Program-made: the position numbers and the translations under genes | Part shown: positions 47,022 through 57,264 of the stretch, in pieces | Layout: every line of letters begins with the position of its first letter | Numbering within the stretch: the first letter of the stretch is position 1 | From: Cordilura impudica | Taxonomy: Eukaryota > Arthropoda > Insecta > Diptera > Scathophagidae | Direction: 5' to 3' | Assembly (NCBI GenBank): GCA_963682025.1 | Contig: OY821517.1 | Span: forward strand, 300,704,844-300,768,843 | Length of the DNA stretch: 64,000 bases | The notes under the pieces: model-generated | Databases searched by the model: none | Told to the model about the DNA's origin: nothing | The model's input: only the letters and a program-made list of their open reading frames with translations

Positions 47022-49047
47022 TTAATGAGATGAATGTAACTGCTTCGAGTTCTGAATATCTGATTCAAGTTTTGTAGTAGAAATCCTTAAAACTGCTTTC
47101 AAATGTGCATCTGTAATAGATGATCGTACAGACTTTTTATTGACGTTCATAATGGAAAACGTTTGTTCACATAACTATATAAGTCGAGGCAAAAATAACT
47201 AGCATTTTACTGGCAAAATCTCGAATTTTTGGATATTTGTTTGAATCGAGAGAACTATAAAAAAATACAAATCTCGTTCTGACGATGTAATTCTTTAAGA
47301 TCAGGATTACATTGCAAATCTATTATTTCTAGTTGAATTTCACTCGGAACTTTATCAATTTCAATACAAAATGGATCCCTAACTATTGACAAACTATTTT
47401 CACGTTTTCGAAAGTCACCAAATCTGCACGTAAATTCTTCATTTAAAATTGTTACAGTGCAATTATATTCTTTAAAGTTCTCTTCAGGTATATTGGTAAC
47501 TGTTTTCAAAGCTGGGAAGTGATCCAAATTTTTATTTGATAAATGCTGCGAAAATAGTCGTAACTTTAACTGAAATGAATTTAGGTTAACTATCATTTCA
47601 TGCGCATACAAATTTTTTCCTTGCAATGCGGTGTTAAATCCATTGAGATGAGTCATAATATCGAGGGTGAATGCAAAATCTAAAAGCCAATCAGGATCTT
47701 TTAATTCAGGAAAATTTTTATTATTTTTCATTTCCAAAAAGATAACTATATCATTTTTAAGATCCCATACTCGTCTTAGCACCTTACCCAAGCTTAACCA
47801 TCGAACTTGACTGTGATACAGCACGTCCGTATATTCTGATTCGATCTCTTGTAGAAAATTAATAAATTGTTTATGATTAAGACCCCCTAGATGGGATATA
47901 GTTAACGAGTTTAATTACGGTAATAGTGACGTGTTCCACTTTTAGCACTTTCTTGCACAATACCTGTTGGTGAAGAATACAGTGTATTGGTATAATGTTG
48001 TGATTTGGACAATTTTCTTTTATTTTATCCTGAATTCTCTACAATAATCCAATTTCTGGACCTGTTAAGCTTGGCGCTCCATCAGTCGTAACACTTATAA
48101 TTTTACTCCAGGGCAAGTTATATTTCACTAAACAATTTTCAACTTTTTCAAATATATCAGCTCCAGTTGTTTGTCCTTTCAGCGATTCCATTGACAATAG
48201 TTCTTCAACAATTTTAAAATTAGCATATTAGCGTATGAAAATTACTAATTGCGCAGTATCTTTTTGATCAGTCCTCTCATCAAGAGCAATCGAATACCAC
48301 ATTGATAATTGCAGTACTGATAATAGTTGCTGATTTAAATTATCATCAATACATTCAATACGTCGCGTAATAGTTCGTCGTGATTTTTTTTTTTTTTTTT
48401 TTATTAATCAACACTCAGGGGATGCCCCCTACAGATGCAGTGCATTGTGTTGATCTCAGGTAAAAAAATATATAGATATAGTAAGGAAGAAAGAAGGAAT
48501 AGTGTGTACATTTTAGTTTTTTTTTTTGCAGCGACAGGCCAAAGCCTCTGGTGAGAATCGAACCCACGACCCCCGCATGGTAGGCGAGCACGCTACCTAC
48601 TCACCTACCGAGGCGTTTTAACTTACACTTTCGAATTTAGTTTTCATGTCAGGGCATATAAAACTATTTGCTGCAAGCATGCATTCCTTAATAAATTGTC
48701 CATAATAAATTTTTTGTTTTTGGCTATTTTCAAAGCAATAATAAAACTAGCTTTTGTAACAGCTTCTTCTTGTTCAGCATTTTGGCGCTCAAAAAATTTC
48801 CTTGCAGATATAAATTTGCGGCTAACTTGTCAGCAGTTGTTTTTCTGACTAAGGAAGTTAAGTCGGATCCATATTCTGAGTATTTAGTAGTAAAATGTCT
48901 CCTAATATTATACTCTTTAAAAACTGCGAGACTTTCCTGACAAATGACACAGATGGCCTTATTTTTCAATGCAGTAAAAAAATATTTACTTTTCCACTCT
49001 TCCTTAAAAAGGCGGCACTCTTGATAAATTTTTTTCTTTTTATTCAT
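47022..49047 (-). pseudogene. hAT transposase with BED zinc finger, disrupted
   Basis: Minus strand, N to C: a BED-type finger ('KYFFTALKNKAICVIC' ... 'NIRRHFTTKYSEYG') at 49000-48850; 'SRRTI' and 'TRRIECIDDN' just below the SINE; first catalytic region 'YSIALDERTDQKDTAQLVIF' near 48260-48300; second 'VTTDGAPSLTGPEIG' near 48060-48100; 'RWLSLGKVLRR' at 47800 and 'DWLLDFAFTLDIMTHLNGFN' near 47660; the C-terminal dimerisation part with 'CEQTFSIMN' and 'SITDAHLKAVLRI' at 47190-47060, stop at 47022. It resembles the transposase family related to host proteins such as GTF2IRD2. Several stops, frameshifts and the SINE make it non-functional. Confidence 0.85.
48384..48614 (-). mobile_element. tRNA-derived SINE inside hAT transposase
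   Basis: Minus strand, from 'gcctcggtaggtgagtaggt' (48614) through B box GGTTCGATTCTC to a poly-A tail (poly-T at 48384-48402 on plus). The tRNA head matches 5693-5876; the body is different. It interrupts the hAT frame between 'ESVS' and 'SRRTI'. It should not be called a tRNA gene: the body and tail show it is a retroposon. Confidence 0.8.
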
Positions 49048-49194
49048 TTTTATGGTATATCTATTATTATTTTATAAGTACACTAAATTTAAAATAATAT
49101 TTTTAAACGCGTATATATCTTGTAACCACAAACGTATTGCACTGACACAGATTGTTTTCTTACTGGCAAATCTTACACAAATTTAACGACAAAT

Positions 49195-49430
49195 TTAATC
49201 TCAGTATGCCATGCTAATAAAATATTTCACGGAATAAAAGAATTGCAAAAAAAAATTCAAATATAATCTCAGTATGCCATGCTAGAAATATATTTCGAGG
49301 AATACAAAAAAAGAATTGCAAAAAAAAAATTCAAATATAATCTCAGTATGCCATGCTAGAAATATATTTCGAGGAATAAAAAAAAAAAAGAATTGCGAGA
49401 AAAAAATTCAAATATAATCTCAAAATGCCT
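49195..49430 (+). repeat. Three-unit tandem repeat, about 70-75 bp
   Basis: 'aatctcagtatgccatgcta' plus 'gaaatatatttcgaggaata' and an A-run recur at 49198, 49264 and 49338 with a fourth partial at 49414. It lies between the hAT transposase start and the hAT right end, so it is probably part of the hAT non-coding region. Confidence 0.8.
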
Positions 49431-50319
49431 TGAACATTATTATATTGATTTAATTATTGCTTTAAAATAAAATTGCTATAGCAAATAATGAAAGAGTGAT
49501 AAAATTCTAAAAAAGTGGAAACACAAATAATGTTTGTCATTTTAATGATTTAATAAAAAAAATATAAATTTTTTCGTTTTGAAATATTTTCCTTTTACGA
49601 TATTCATATCAAATTTTGAAACTTAACTTCTTTTGTGAAAGGCATTAGTGGGCCGCTCAAAACCAGCTAACGCACTGTGGTTGCGTCCATATGACAAAAA
49701 TAAAAAAAGTCTTAATATATTGGCGTTTTAGCAAATTAAATAGGCTCTAATGTCATCCAATTTCCCTCTTCTTAATTTGTTTTGATAATTTCTAACGGTA
49801 GTTTTGAAATATATACAACTAAAGTGTGAATACTCATAGAAGTAAAAAGTTGATTAAAAGAACAAAGAAAACAAAGTGAAACTTCAATTGTTAAAATAAA
49901 GTTTATTAAAGTGCTTACTAAAATTATTAAAAATGGAAATTAATGTAAATGGTATTGGCATTGTTTTTAAGAAAAAATAAGTTTATAAATGGTGTTGTTG
50001 TTTTAGTAAAATACAAATTTTGAAGAAGTACTTTTTTCTACATGGTTTGCTAATTGACGTAAAAATTACATAGAGTTTTAAATAGTTTCAGACTCCATCT
50101 GACTAACCGAATTATTTTGTAAATGTTAACAGATGTATTCAGTTTAAGATTATGTTTTATTCGGGTGCATGATTTTGCATCTTTTTTTTATATATTGAAT
50201 ATACTAACTCAACCTCTGTGTTTAATGTGTTTTTAGTATATGTAACGAATGTTGTTTTATTTAATCAGAGTGATATTTTTGTTGTTATTGAAAGGTATTT
50301 TGTACTTTTTTCTTATATA

Positions 50320-51625
50320 ACGGGTGATTTTTTTGAGGTTAGGATTTTCATGCATTAGTATTTGACAGATCACGTGGGATTTCAGACATGGTGTCAAAGA
50401 GAAAGATGCTCAGTATGCTTTGACATTTCATCATGAATAGACTTACTAACGAGCAACGCTTGCAAATCATTGAATTTTATTACCAAAATCAGTGTTCGGT
50501 TCGAAATGTGTTTCGCGCTTTACGTCCGATTTATGGTCTACATAATCGACCAAGTGAGCAAACAATTAATGCGATTGTGACCAAGTTTCGCACTCAGTTT
50601 ACTTTATTGGACATTAAACCAACCACACGAATGCGTACAGTGCGTACAGAAGAGAATATTGCGTCTGTTTCTGAGAGTGTTACTGAAGACCGTGAAATGT
50701 CGATTCGTCGCCGTTCGCAGCAATTGGGTTTGTGTTATTCGACCACATGGAAGATTTTACGCAAAGATCTTGGTGTAAAACCGTATAAAATACAGCTCGT
50801 GCAAGAACTGAAGCCGAACGATCTGCCACAACGTCTAATTTTCAGTGAATGGGCCCTAGAAAAGTTGGCAGAAAATCCGCTTTTTTATCGACAAATTTTG
50901 TTCAGCGATGAGGCTCATTTCTGGTTGAATGGCTTCGTAAATAAGCAAAATTGCCGTATTTGGAGTGAAGAGCAACCAGAAGCCGTTCAAGAACTGCCCA
51001 TGCATCCCGAAAAATGCACTGTTTGGTGTGGTTTGTACGCTGGTGGAATCATTGGACCGTATTTTTTCAAAGATGCTGTTGGACGCAACGTTACGGTGAA
51101 TGGCGATTGCTATCGTTCGATGCTAACAAACTTTTTGTTGCCAAAAATGGAAGAACTGAACTTGGTTGACATGTGGTTTCAACAAGATGGCGCTACATGC
51201 CACACAGCTCGCGATTCTATGGCCATTTTGAGGGAAAACTTCGGAGAACAATTCATCTCAAGAAATGGACCGGTAAGTTGGACACCAAGATCATGCGATT
51301 TGACGCCTTTAGACTATTTTTTGTGGGGCTACGTCAAGTCTAAAGTCTACAGAAATAAGCCAGCAACTATTCCAGCTTTGGAAGACAACATTTCCGAAGA
51401 AATTCGGGCTATTCCGGCCGAAATGCTCGAAAAAGTTGCCCAAAATTGGACTTTCCGAATGGACCACCTAAGACGCAGCCGCGGTCAACATTTAAATGAA
51501 ATTATCTTCAAAAAGTAAATGTCATGGACCAATCTAACGTTTCAAATAAAGAACCGATGAGATTTTGCAAATTTTATGCGTTTTTTTTTTAAAAAAAGTT
51601 ATCAAGCTCTTAAAAAATCACCCGT
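50320..51625 (+). mobile_element. DD41D Tc1/mariner element, copy 2, inner level of the nest
   Basis: 1306 bp, ends ACGGGTGATTTTTT and inverse, TA at 50318-50319 and 51626-51627. It interrupts the Transib element just before its main coding run. Nearly identical to the inverted copy at 33051-34356. Confidence 0.93.
50433..51518 (+). CDS. DD41D transposase, copy 2 (361 aa)
   Basis: Uninterrupted transposase filling the element. HTH region 1-120, then D159 (FSDEAHF), D252 (QQDGATCHTA), D294 (PLDYFLWG), spacing 41 between the last two. Differs from copy 1 at five residues. Compared with the related element at 58260-59347, this copy keeps the LTPLDY context around the third Asp but has C226 in 'NGDCYRSM' and T284 in 'SWTPRS' where the others have R and P. 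Start chosen at the ATG after the 5' TIR; the stop lies about 107 bp before the 3' end. Whether it is active cannot be told. Confidence 0.92.
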   Translation: MNRLTNEQRLQIIEFYYQNQCSVRNVFRALRPIYGLHNRPSEQTINAIVTKFRTQFTLLDIKPTTRMRTVRTEENIASVSESVTEDREMSIRRRSQQLGLCYSTTWKILRKDLGVKPYKIQLVQELKPNDLPQRLIFSEWALEKLAENPLFYRQILFSDEAHFWLNGFVNKQNCRIWSEEQPEAVQELPMHPEKCTVWCGLYAGGIIGPYFFKDAVGRNVTVNGDCYRSMLTNFLLPKMEELNLVDMWFQQDGATCHTARDSMAILRENFGEQFISRNGPVSWTPRSCDLTPLDYFLWGYVKSKVYRNKPATIPALEDNISEEIRAIPAEMLEKVAQNWTFRMDHLRRSRGQHLNEIIFKK

Positions 51626-51627
51626 TA

Positions 51628-53566
51628 GAAACATCCCGTCAATGCATATTTTCTCGTCTGTCAGTTTTCGAGATTTGGTGCTCTAAAAAAGGTTCGAATT
51701 CGGTGAAAGCCCAACAAGTGTTCGACGAAGTTGTCAAATACATTGATTTTGAATGCGAGGAAGGTGCGTTTTCTGAATTATTGAAACGTGTCCAATATTT
51801 ATGCGACAGAATTGTTTACATTTGGAAAAAAAAATAATCGCATAAAATCACTGGTTTTAAAAAATCAGTCAGACTGGCTGACTACCAAAGAAGTCGTTTC
51901 TTTAAGACTGAACACCATATCTTCGTCACCTAAAAAAGACGCATTCATAGGTAATAAACGTGGACGCCCTACATATGATTTCTCAAGTTCCTCTAAGAGA
52001 ACCAAACAACGTACATTAGCAAGGTTGGCAGAAACCGATGTGACTGCAGCGGATGCCTTACGTGGTGTATATTCAGGACCGTCACAAATTTCTTCAGAAT
52101 TAAATGTTGCTGAAGTTCTTGCACTAATCGTTGAAACAAATTTAACAAAACATCAGTACTTACACATACGAAATTTTATAAACTCTAAGGTTTCCTGTAA
52201 TATGTTTCCTAGTTACGAAAAGGTTTTGAAAGAAAAGAAAAACAGTTATCCAATTGCAGAATCTATCACAGTAAGTGAATCTCAGGCTGAAGTTGATTTA
52301 CAAAATTTGCTCGACCATACAGCTTCACGTATTTTAGATCTACAATGTGAAGTGTGGAAAGACATATCTGATGTTAATGTAAACAGCCTTGTGTTGATAG
52401 GAAAATGGGGGTTTGATGGTAGCTCTGGCTATAATGAGTATAAACAACGTTTTGGTAACAACACTCTTAATGACAATTGCTTGTTTGTAACATCTTACGT
52501 GCCCCTTCAACTAGTGACAAAATCCGCAAAACCTGAAGATGCAAAAATAATATGGAAAAATCCTCGCCCATCATCGACTCGGTACTGCAGACCAATTCGA
52601 TTCCAATTTAAAAAAGAAACATCTCAAGTTTGTATTGCAGAGAGAGATTATTTCAAGCAGAAAATTGATATGCTGAAATACACAGAGTATTTTAAATCGG
52701 ATCAGAAAATATATGTTGAACACAAATTGCAACTGACTATGGTTGATGGTAAAGTATGCAACGCTTTAAGTCAAACGTCTTGTGCTAAATTTTACATATG
52801 TAAAGCAAAACCGAAAGAGATGAATGATATAGAAACATGTCTAGAAAAAGTGGTGTACAAAGAACATTATGAGTTTGGGTTGTCACCCTTACATTCATAT
52901 ATTCGCTTTTTCGAGTATTTCATTCACGTTGCTTATAGAATAGGTATAAATAAATGGCAAATTAGGTCAAAAGATGAAAAGAATAAATTTATGGAAAGAA
53001 AAACAGAAATTTAAAGCAAGTTTAGATCTGAGATGGGTTTGTTAGTTGACAGGCCTAAACCAGGAGGAAGTGGGTCGTCAAATGACGGCAACACCGCAAG
53101 ACGATTTTTTAGTAATCCTGGTTTGGCTGCTGTAATAACTGGCGCTGATGAAGACCTCATAACCAGATGTGCAACACTACTGCAAGCAATGTCATCAGGC
53201 TACAAAATAAACACTGATAAATTTAAAAAATTCGCGCTTGATACTGCTAAAGGGCTTATACAGAAATACCCTTGGTTCTATCTCCCACCTTCAGTACACA
53301 AGATCCTACTGCACGCTTCTGAAGTAATTGACGACGCTATAGTATCAATTGGAGAGCTTTCAGAGGAAGCTGCGGAGGCCAAAAATAAAGATATTAAAAG
53401 GTATAGGCTCCAACACACTCGGAAAATTTCTAGAATTGCAACAAACACGGATTTATTAAACATGTTATTGCTGAGTTCAGATCCATTCATTTCAGGTCAG
53501 CGAAAATTGCCATGTAAAAAGAAAAGTACGTTATTAAAATCTGCAATTGAATTGCTGCAAGAGTAG
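51628..53566 (+). pseudogene. Transib transposase, RAG1-core-like, two lesions
   Basis: Transib is the transposon superfamily from which the RAG1 recombinase core derives. The coding run starts beyond the DD41D insert ('ETSRQCIFSRLSVFEIW'). Catalytic residues: first Asp in 'GKWGFDGSSGYNEYKQ' (codon 52415-52417), second in 'LTMVDGKVCNAL' (52745-52747), followed by 'CAKFYIC' (zinc-type) and 'SPLHSYIRFFEYF', then 'KPGGSGSSNDGNTARRFF', and the Glu in 'GELSEEAAEAKNKD' (53366-53368), aligned by me with the RAG1 Glu region SEGNESGNK. Two defects are visible: an extra A in the A-run at about 51825-51834 shifts the frame, and TAA at 53012-53014 interrupts an otherwise open frame. The N-terminal exon is unclear. 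Confidence 0.88.
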
Positions 53567-53921
53567 CAAATTTAAAAACAAAATTTTTTTAGGTGCATAT
53601 GAAATATTTTTTTTTTATATTTTTAAACATTTTTGAAATATGTATTTGTTATCTCTAATTTTATAACAATAAAGTGCTTAATTGCCTATGTCGAAAAACA
53701 AACATGCGCTTTAATGAATATATTATTAACAGAAATATAAAAAATGGGCGGTGGGAGCAAGCGACCACGCCCATTTAATCAGGATGTCGTTTTTATATCA
53801 TCAGAAATATACTGTGTAAATTTAAAAATGATATCTTAATTCTAACTATTTTTGTCGCTCTCCTTCATACAAGTGCAACCACTGTGTAACGGGCCGTACT
53901 TTGCCCAGGCCTGATATTAAC

Positions 53922-54386
53922 ATTTGTTATTTGGCTTTTTATGTTTAAATGTACATGTATTCAATGTATTCTCTTTTGCAAAATCAATTCCAATTGTTTT
54001 GCCACATGCTATATTAACTTGAATTGCAGACGGAACGGCCAATAAAAAAATTTGTTGATAAAACTTGCGGTATTTAATATTCGTCTTTTCATCAATATCA
54101 GTAATTAAAGCACTTTGAATATGAAGAAAAAAAAACTAACAAATGCCTGTCGGAGACGGTGATCATTATAAAATTAAATGCTAGACGTAATCATAATAAT
54201 AATGAGCAACACTTTACTTAAATTGTTTTTTTTTAATAACTTATGTACTTACATAAGTAAATTATCTGCCTATTAAAATAATTCTTGAATATTTTAGCAT
54301 AACAATCGGTTAAACATCATCTAGACAAGATATCGCTAGCTGACAGATGTAAGCGAATGTTGAAGTAGTTAAAATGCATTTTATTA
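53922..54386. other. Spacer between hAT and Tigger-like element
   Basis: AT-rich, no ORF or boundary recognised. Confidence 0.35.
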
Positions 54387-54743
54387 CAATACACCTGTCC
54401 CCCGTTTTACACGGTAGATACGTTCCTGAAAAATCCATGTAAAGCGAAAATGAAAATTTTGCATGAAAAATCGTGTAAAACGAAAAAAGCCATAATTTTG
54501 CTCTTTTACATATGTACTACTTATTTATTTTATTATTTATTTATTGAACGTAAAATTAGAGAAAAATTTATAAATATATTATAAAAATAGCAGTTTAATT
54601 ATAAGAAACATAAAAATCAATTCATTTATGTACTAACGACATACATATGTATTTGCGCCTTAAATAAAATATTTCATAGAAATTAAAAATGTAAAAAAAG
54701 GTCGTAAAAAATAGAGTAAAATGATTATCAGTAAAGCGGAAAT
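54387..54743 (-). repeat. Possible pogo/Tigger-like terminus
   Basis: 'cacctgtcccccgttttaca' and 'cggtagatacgttcctgaaa' resemble the GTCCCCC... ends of Tigger-type pogo elements, next to a TA. Proposed as the 3' end of the minus-strand Tigger remnant at 57839-58190, with the Harbinger element inserted between. The opposite end was not found. Confidence 0.35.
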
Positions 54744-54874
54744 CACAATGCAAGCGACACTTTCAAAAGCCGTTCACAATGCAAACAACATATATTCGGA
54801 AATGAGTTCGAATAAACAGCTGACTGACAGATTGTTTACATTTTGTAAAGCAAATAAATTGTGAACAGCAAGAA

Positions 54875-56306
54875 ATGGAAAATTGTGGTGTAAATGAAGA
54901 AGTGGTAATTATAAAAAAAAACATATTCTAATTAATAAGTGAACCAAATATATTTATAGGCTGTTGCAAATCGTACCCAGCAACAACTACCACTTTCAAG
55001 ACACAACATGCGAGTTTTTGTTGTGGCCCAGTTAGTGGGTCTATCCGCGATATTGTTAAAAAAGAATGAAAATAGAAGACGCTGGTGGGTCCGCGATATA
55101 CTTCAAAAGAGAGATACCTTTGGAGATGGCACTAATCTGGTCCGGGAAATGAGGTTGAAAGACAGCGAAAGTTTTTATAACTTTGTTAGGATGACTGACG
55201 TTCAATTTGATTTGCTTCTACATAAAGTTGGTCCATTATTAAGCAAGAAATCTATCCGTAGACCAGTAAGTGAGCGTGTGAGGCTACTGGTAACTCTAAA
55301 GTAAAGACTAGCGTGCGCATTTTGCAAGTGATTGTGGTTGAAATGAAAATAATATGAAAAAGAATTATTTTATAGATTTGTAGCCACAGGTATGAGCTAT
55401 TCATCCCTGTCCTACACCTTCCGTATCGGAAAGTCGACTATACATAATATAGTAAAGGAAACAACGGAATCAATATGGGTAGTACTTAATGCAGAATTTA
55501 TTCCGAAACCTAACAACGAAAGCCTGAAGTTTATAGCCGAACAATTTTTGGCAAAAACTGGAATGCCAAACTGTATTGGAGCCATAGACGGAAAGTTTTG
55601 CGTAATTCAATGTCCACCGAATAGTGGATCATTATTCTTTAATTACAAGAAGACATTTTGAATTGTTCTCCTAGCAGTTTGTGATGCAGACTACAACTTT
55701 ACATATGTTTATGTGGGCGCGTATGGATCTGAATCTGATGGTATATTTTTTAATATAATATATAATAAATTCTTAAATTTTTTGTTCATAGGAGGAGTTC
55801 TAAAACGGACTGATTTTGGCCAAGATTTTTTACATAATCGTTTGAATTTGCCCCAAGACACAGAGCTACCTGATAGTATTATAAAATTTCCATTTTATTT
55901 TGTTGGCGATGAAGCTTTTCCCCTAAAACGGCATTTGATGCGTCCATATGGTGGAAGAGAACTTTCGTCCGCTAAACGCCACTTCAACACGCGCTTATCT
56001 TCTGTTAGAAGAACAGTAGAAAACAGTTTCGGGATATTAGCCAGTAAATTTAGAATCTACCACACTGTCATAAATGCAAGTTGCGAAACTGCATCTTCCA
56101 TCGTTCGCTGCATTGTGGTTCTTCATAACTTCATTTTAAAAACAAAAGCTACCACTACTGCCTTCAGTGAAAATGTAAATATCGAGAGTAATGATAATAT
56201 GAGCAACTGGCGGAATGTATCACAACTGGGATCGAAACACGCTGGCCATGAGGAACAACAGTTACGAGAAACTCTTAAGGAATATTTATATAACCCACAC
56301 ATTTAA
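54875..56306 (+). pseudogene. PIF/Harbinger transposase, four exons, one nonsense
   Basis: Proposed exons 54875-54904, 54960-55300, 55376-55740 and 55792-56306, with GT..AG introns of 55, 75 and 51 bp that keep the frame (416 codons plus stop). Features: 'RRRWWVRDI' near the start, an HTH 'YTFRIGKSTIHNIV', then the HARBI1-like nuclease: first Asp in 'CIGAIDGKF', second in 'FVGDEAFPL', Glu in 'RRTVENSFG'. One lesion: TGA at 55659-55661 after 'NYKKTF', a one-base change from Ser, just before 'IVLLAVCDADYNF'. The third intron has no stop, so an unspliced ORF reads through it. Otherwise it looks young. The first exon is the least certain. Confidence 0.85.
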
Positions 56307-56388
56307 CTCAACAATAATAATCGACTATTTAATTAATTTTTTTATTTAAAAACAAAACCATAAAAAAGTAAATATAATAAACTAATAA

Positions 56389-57264
56389 TTAAATCGAAAC
56401 TTTGTGGGCCACTTTCATAAGCTCCTTCTCACATGCCTCGGCTCCATCCTTGTTTAATTTGCCCAAGGTTTCCACTATAAAACCAGCAACTGCCGAGTGA
56501 TATTTGGGAGACGAAGTCGGCCCTACTGACTGTGACACAGGTGGCTCTACACATGACATTAGCTTATTTGTTAGGTCTTCAAATATGTCCTCGACAGATC
56601 TTTTTGCCTTTTTTGGCGCTCTGGTTTGGGAAAATGTAGGCGACGGTGTGCTGCAATCAATTACGGGAGACGGCAATGGGGTTGATGTAGTTTGTTGAAA
56701 TCCTTGTTGTTCAATTGTACTAAACAATTCGTTTTCTATAATACTCCCATCCTGTGATTCTAGGGAGAAGAAACCACAGTTGTCTGTAGAAATTCCAGTG
56801 TTGTCAGCAGACCACGCAAGAGAATCAGTGACTCTTGAGGAAAAATTATGTATAAAAATATTACACTCTCAGTCTATTTGTCCATACCTTCGTTTTTTGA
56901 AAGCATTGTCCAAAAACTGTAAGTGCTTAAAAAACACCCATTTCTCCTTACCGTAAGCTCCAGCACCACTTCTATTAGCAGCATTTTCACGATCCTTTTG
57001 CCTCCTATACTTGTCCCTCAATGCCTTAAACTTGTTTTTAGCCTTTTCACCTATATTAACAAAAAAAATATTAAAAAAAGTACTCTGTGTTTCTTCTTCA
57101 TACAATGAACATAATTACTTACAGGTTAGACCAAATGTTTTCCCAACTTCATCCCAGACCAGGTTTCGCTGTACCATGTCCTTGTATCCATGGGAACTAA
57201 TATTCCACAAGTTCTCGTGCCCTTGAACTATTTCAATAAACTTGAATGTGTCGGCTTCATTCAT
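56389..57264 (-). CDS. MADF-domain partner protein of Harbinger, three exons
   Basis: Exons 57264-57123, 57050-56888 and 56833-56389 on the minus strand. Donors GTAAGT and GTATGG and acceptors TATAG and CTCAAG join in phase to 250 codons including the stop, with no lesion seen. The N-terminal two exons are a MADF (Myb/SANT-like) DNA-binding domain: 'FIEIVQGHENLWNIS', 'WDEVGKTFG', 'KAKNKFKALRDKYRRQ' and 'GKEKWVFFKHLQFLD'. The C-terminal exon is Ser/Pro/Gln-rich with a basic 'APKKAKRS' and an acidic helix 'VEDIFEDLTNKLM'. In Harbinger elements such a protein helps bring the transposase to nucleus and DNA. The stop lies 83 bp from the transposase stop, genes converging. Confidence 0.85.

Larger units (their letters stand above)
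49673..53886 (+). mobile_element. Transib element (RAG1-like), middle level of the nest
   Basis: Ends CACTGTGGTTGC (49673) and, inverted, CACAGTGGTTGC (53886), one mismatch in 12. TAACG is duplicated at 49668-49672 and 53887-53891, a 5-bp TSD as known for Transib. ACAAAAATA follows each heptamer: 49694-49702 on the left (14-bp spacer) and, inverted, 53847-53855 on the right (24-bp spacer). About 2.9 kb without the DD41D insert. It sits 27 bp inside the hAT right end. Confidence 0.9.
46862..53913 (-). mobile_element. hAT element, outer level of a three-level nest
   Basis: Both ends begin CAGGCCTGGGCAAA in inverted orientation (46862 and 53913). The 8-bp flanks atataaac (46854-46861) and atattaac (53914-53921) match at 7 of 8, as expected of an aged hAT TSD. 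It carries a hAT transposase on the minus strand, a SINE in that gene, a 3-unit subterminal repeat and a whole Transib element near its right end. Without inserts it is about 2.6 kb. Confidence 0.9.

Noticed and set aside
48540..48614. A tRNA gene on the minus strand
   Set aside because: A and B boxes are present but the body and poly-A tail show a SINE; the anticodon arm is not convincing.
55713..55830. The continuous ORF through 55741-55791 as coding
   Set aside because: The segment is AT-rich with GT..AG ends, and removing it restores the family motif SDGGV; better read as an intron.
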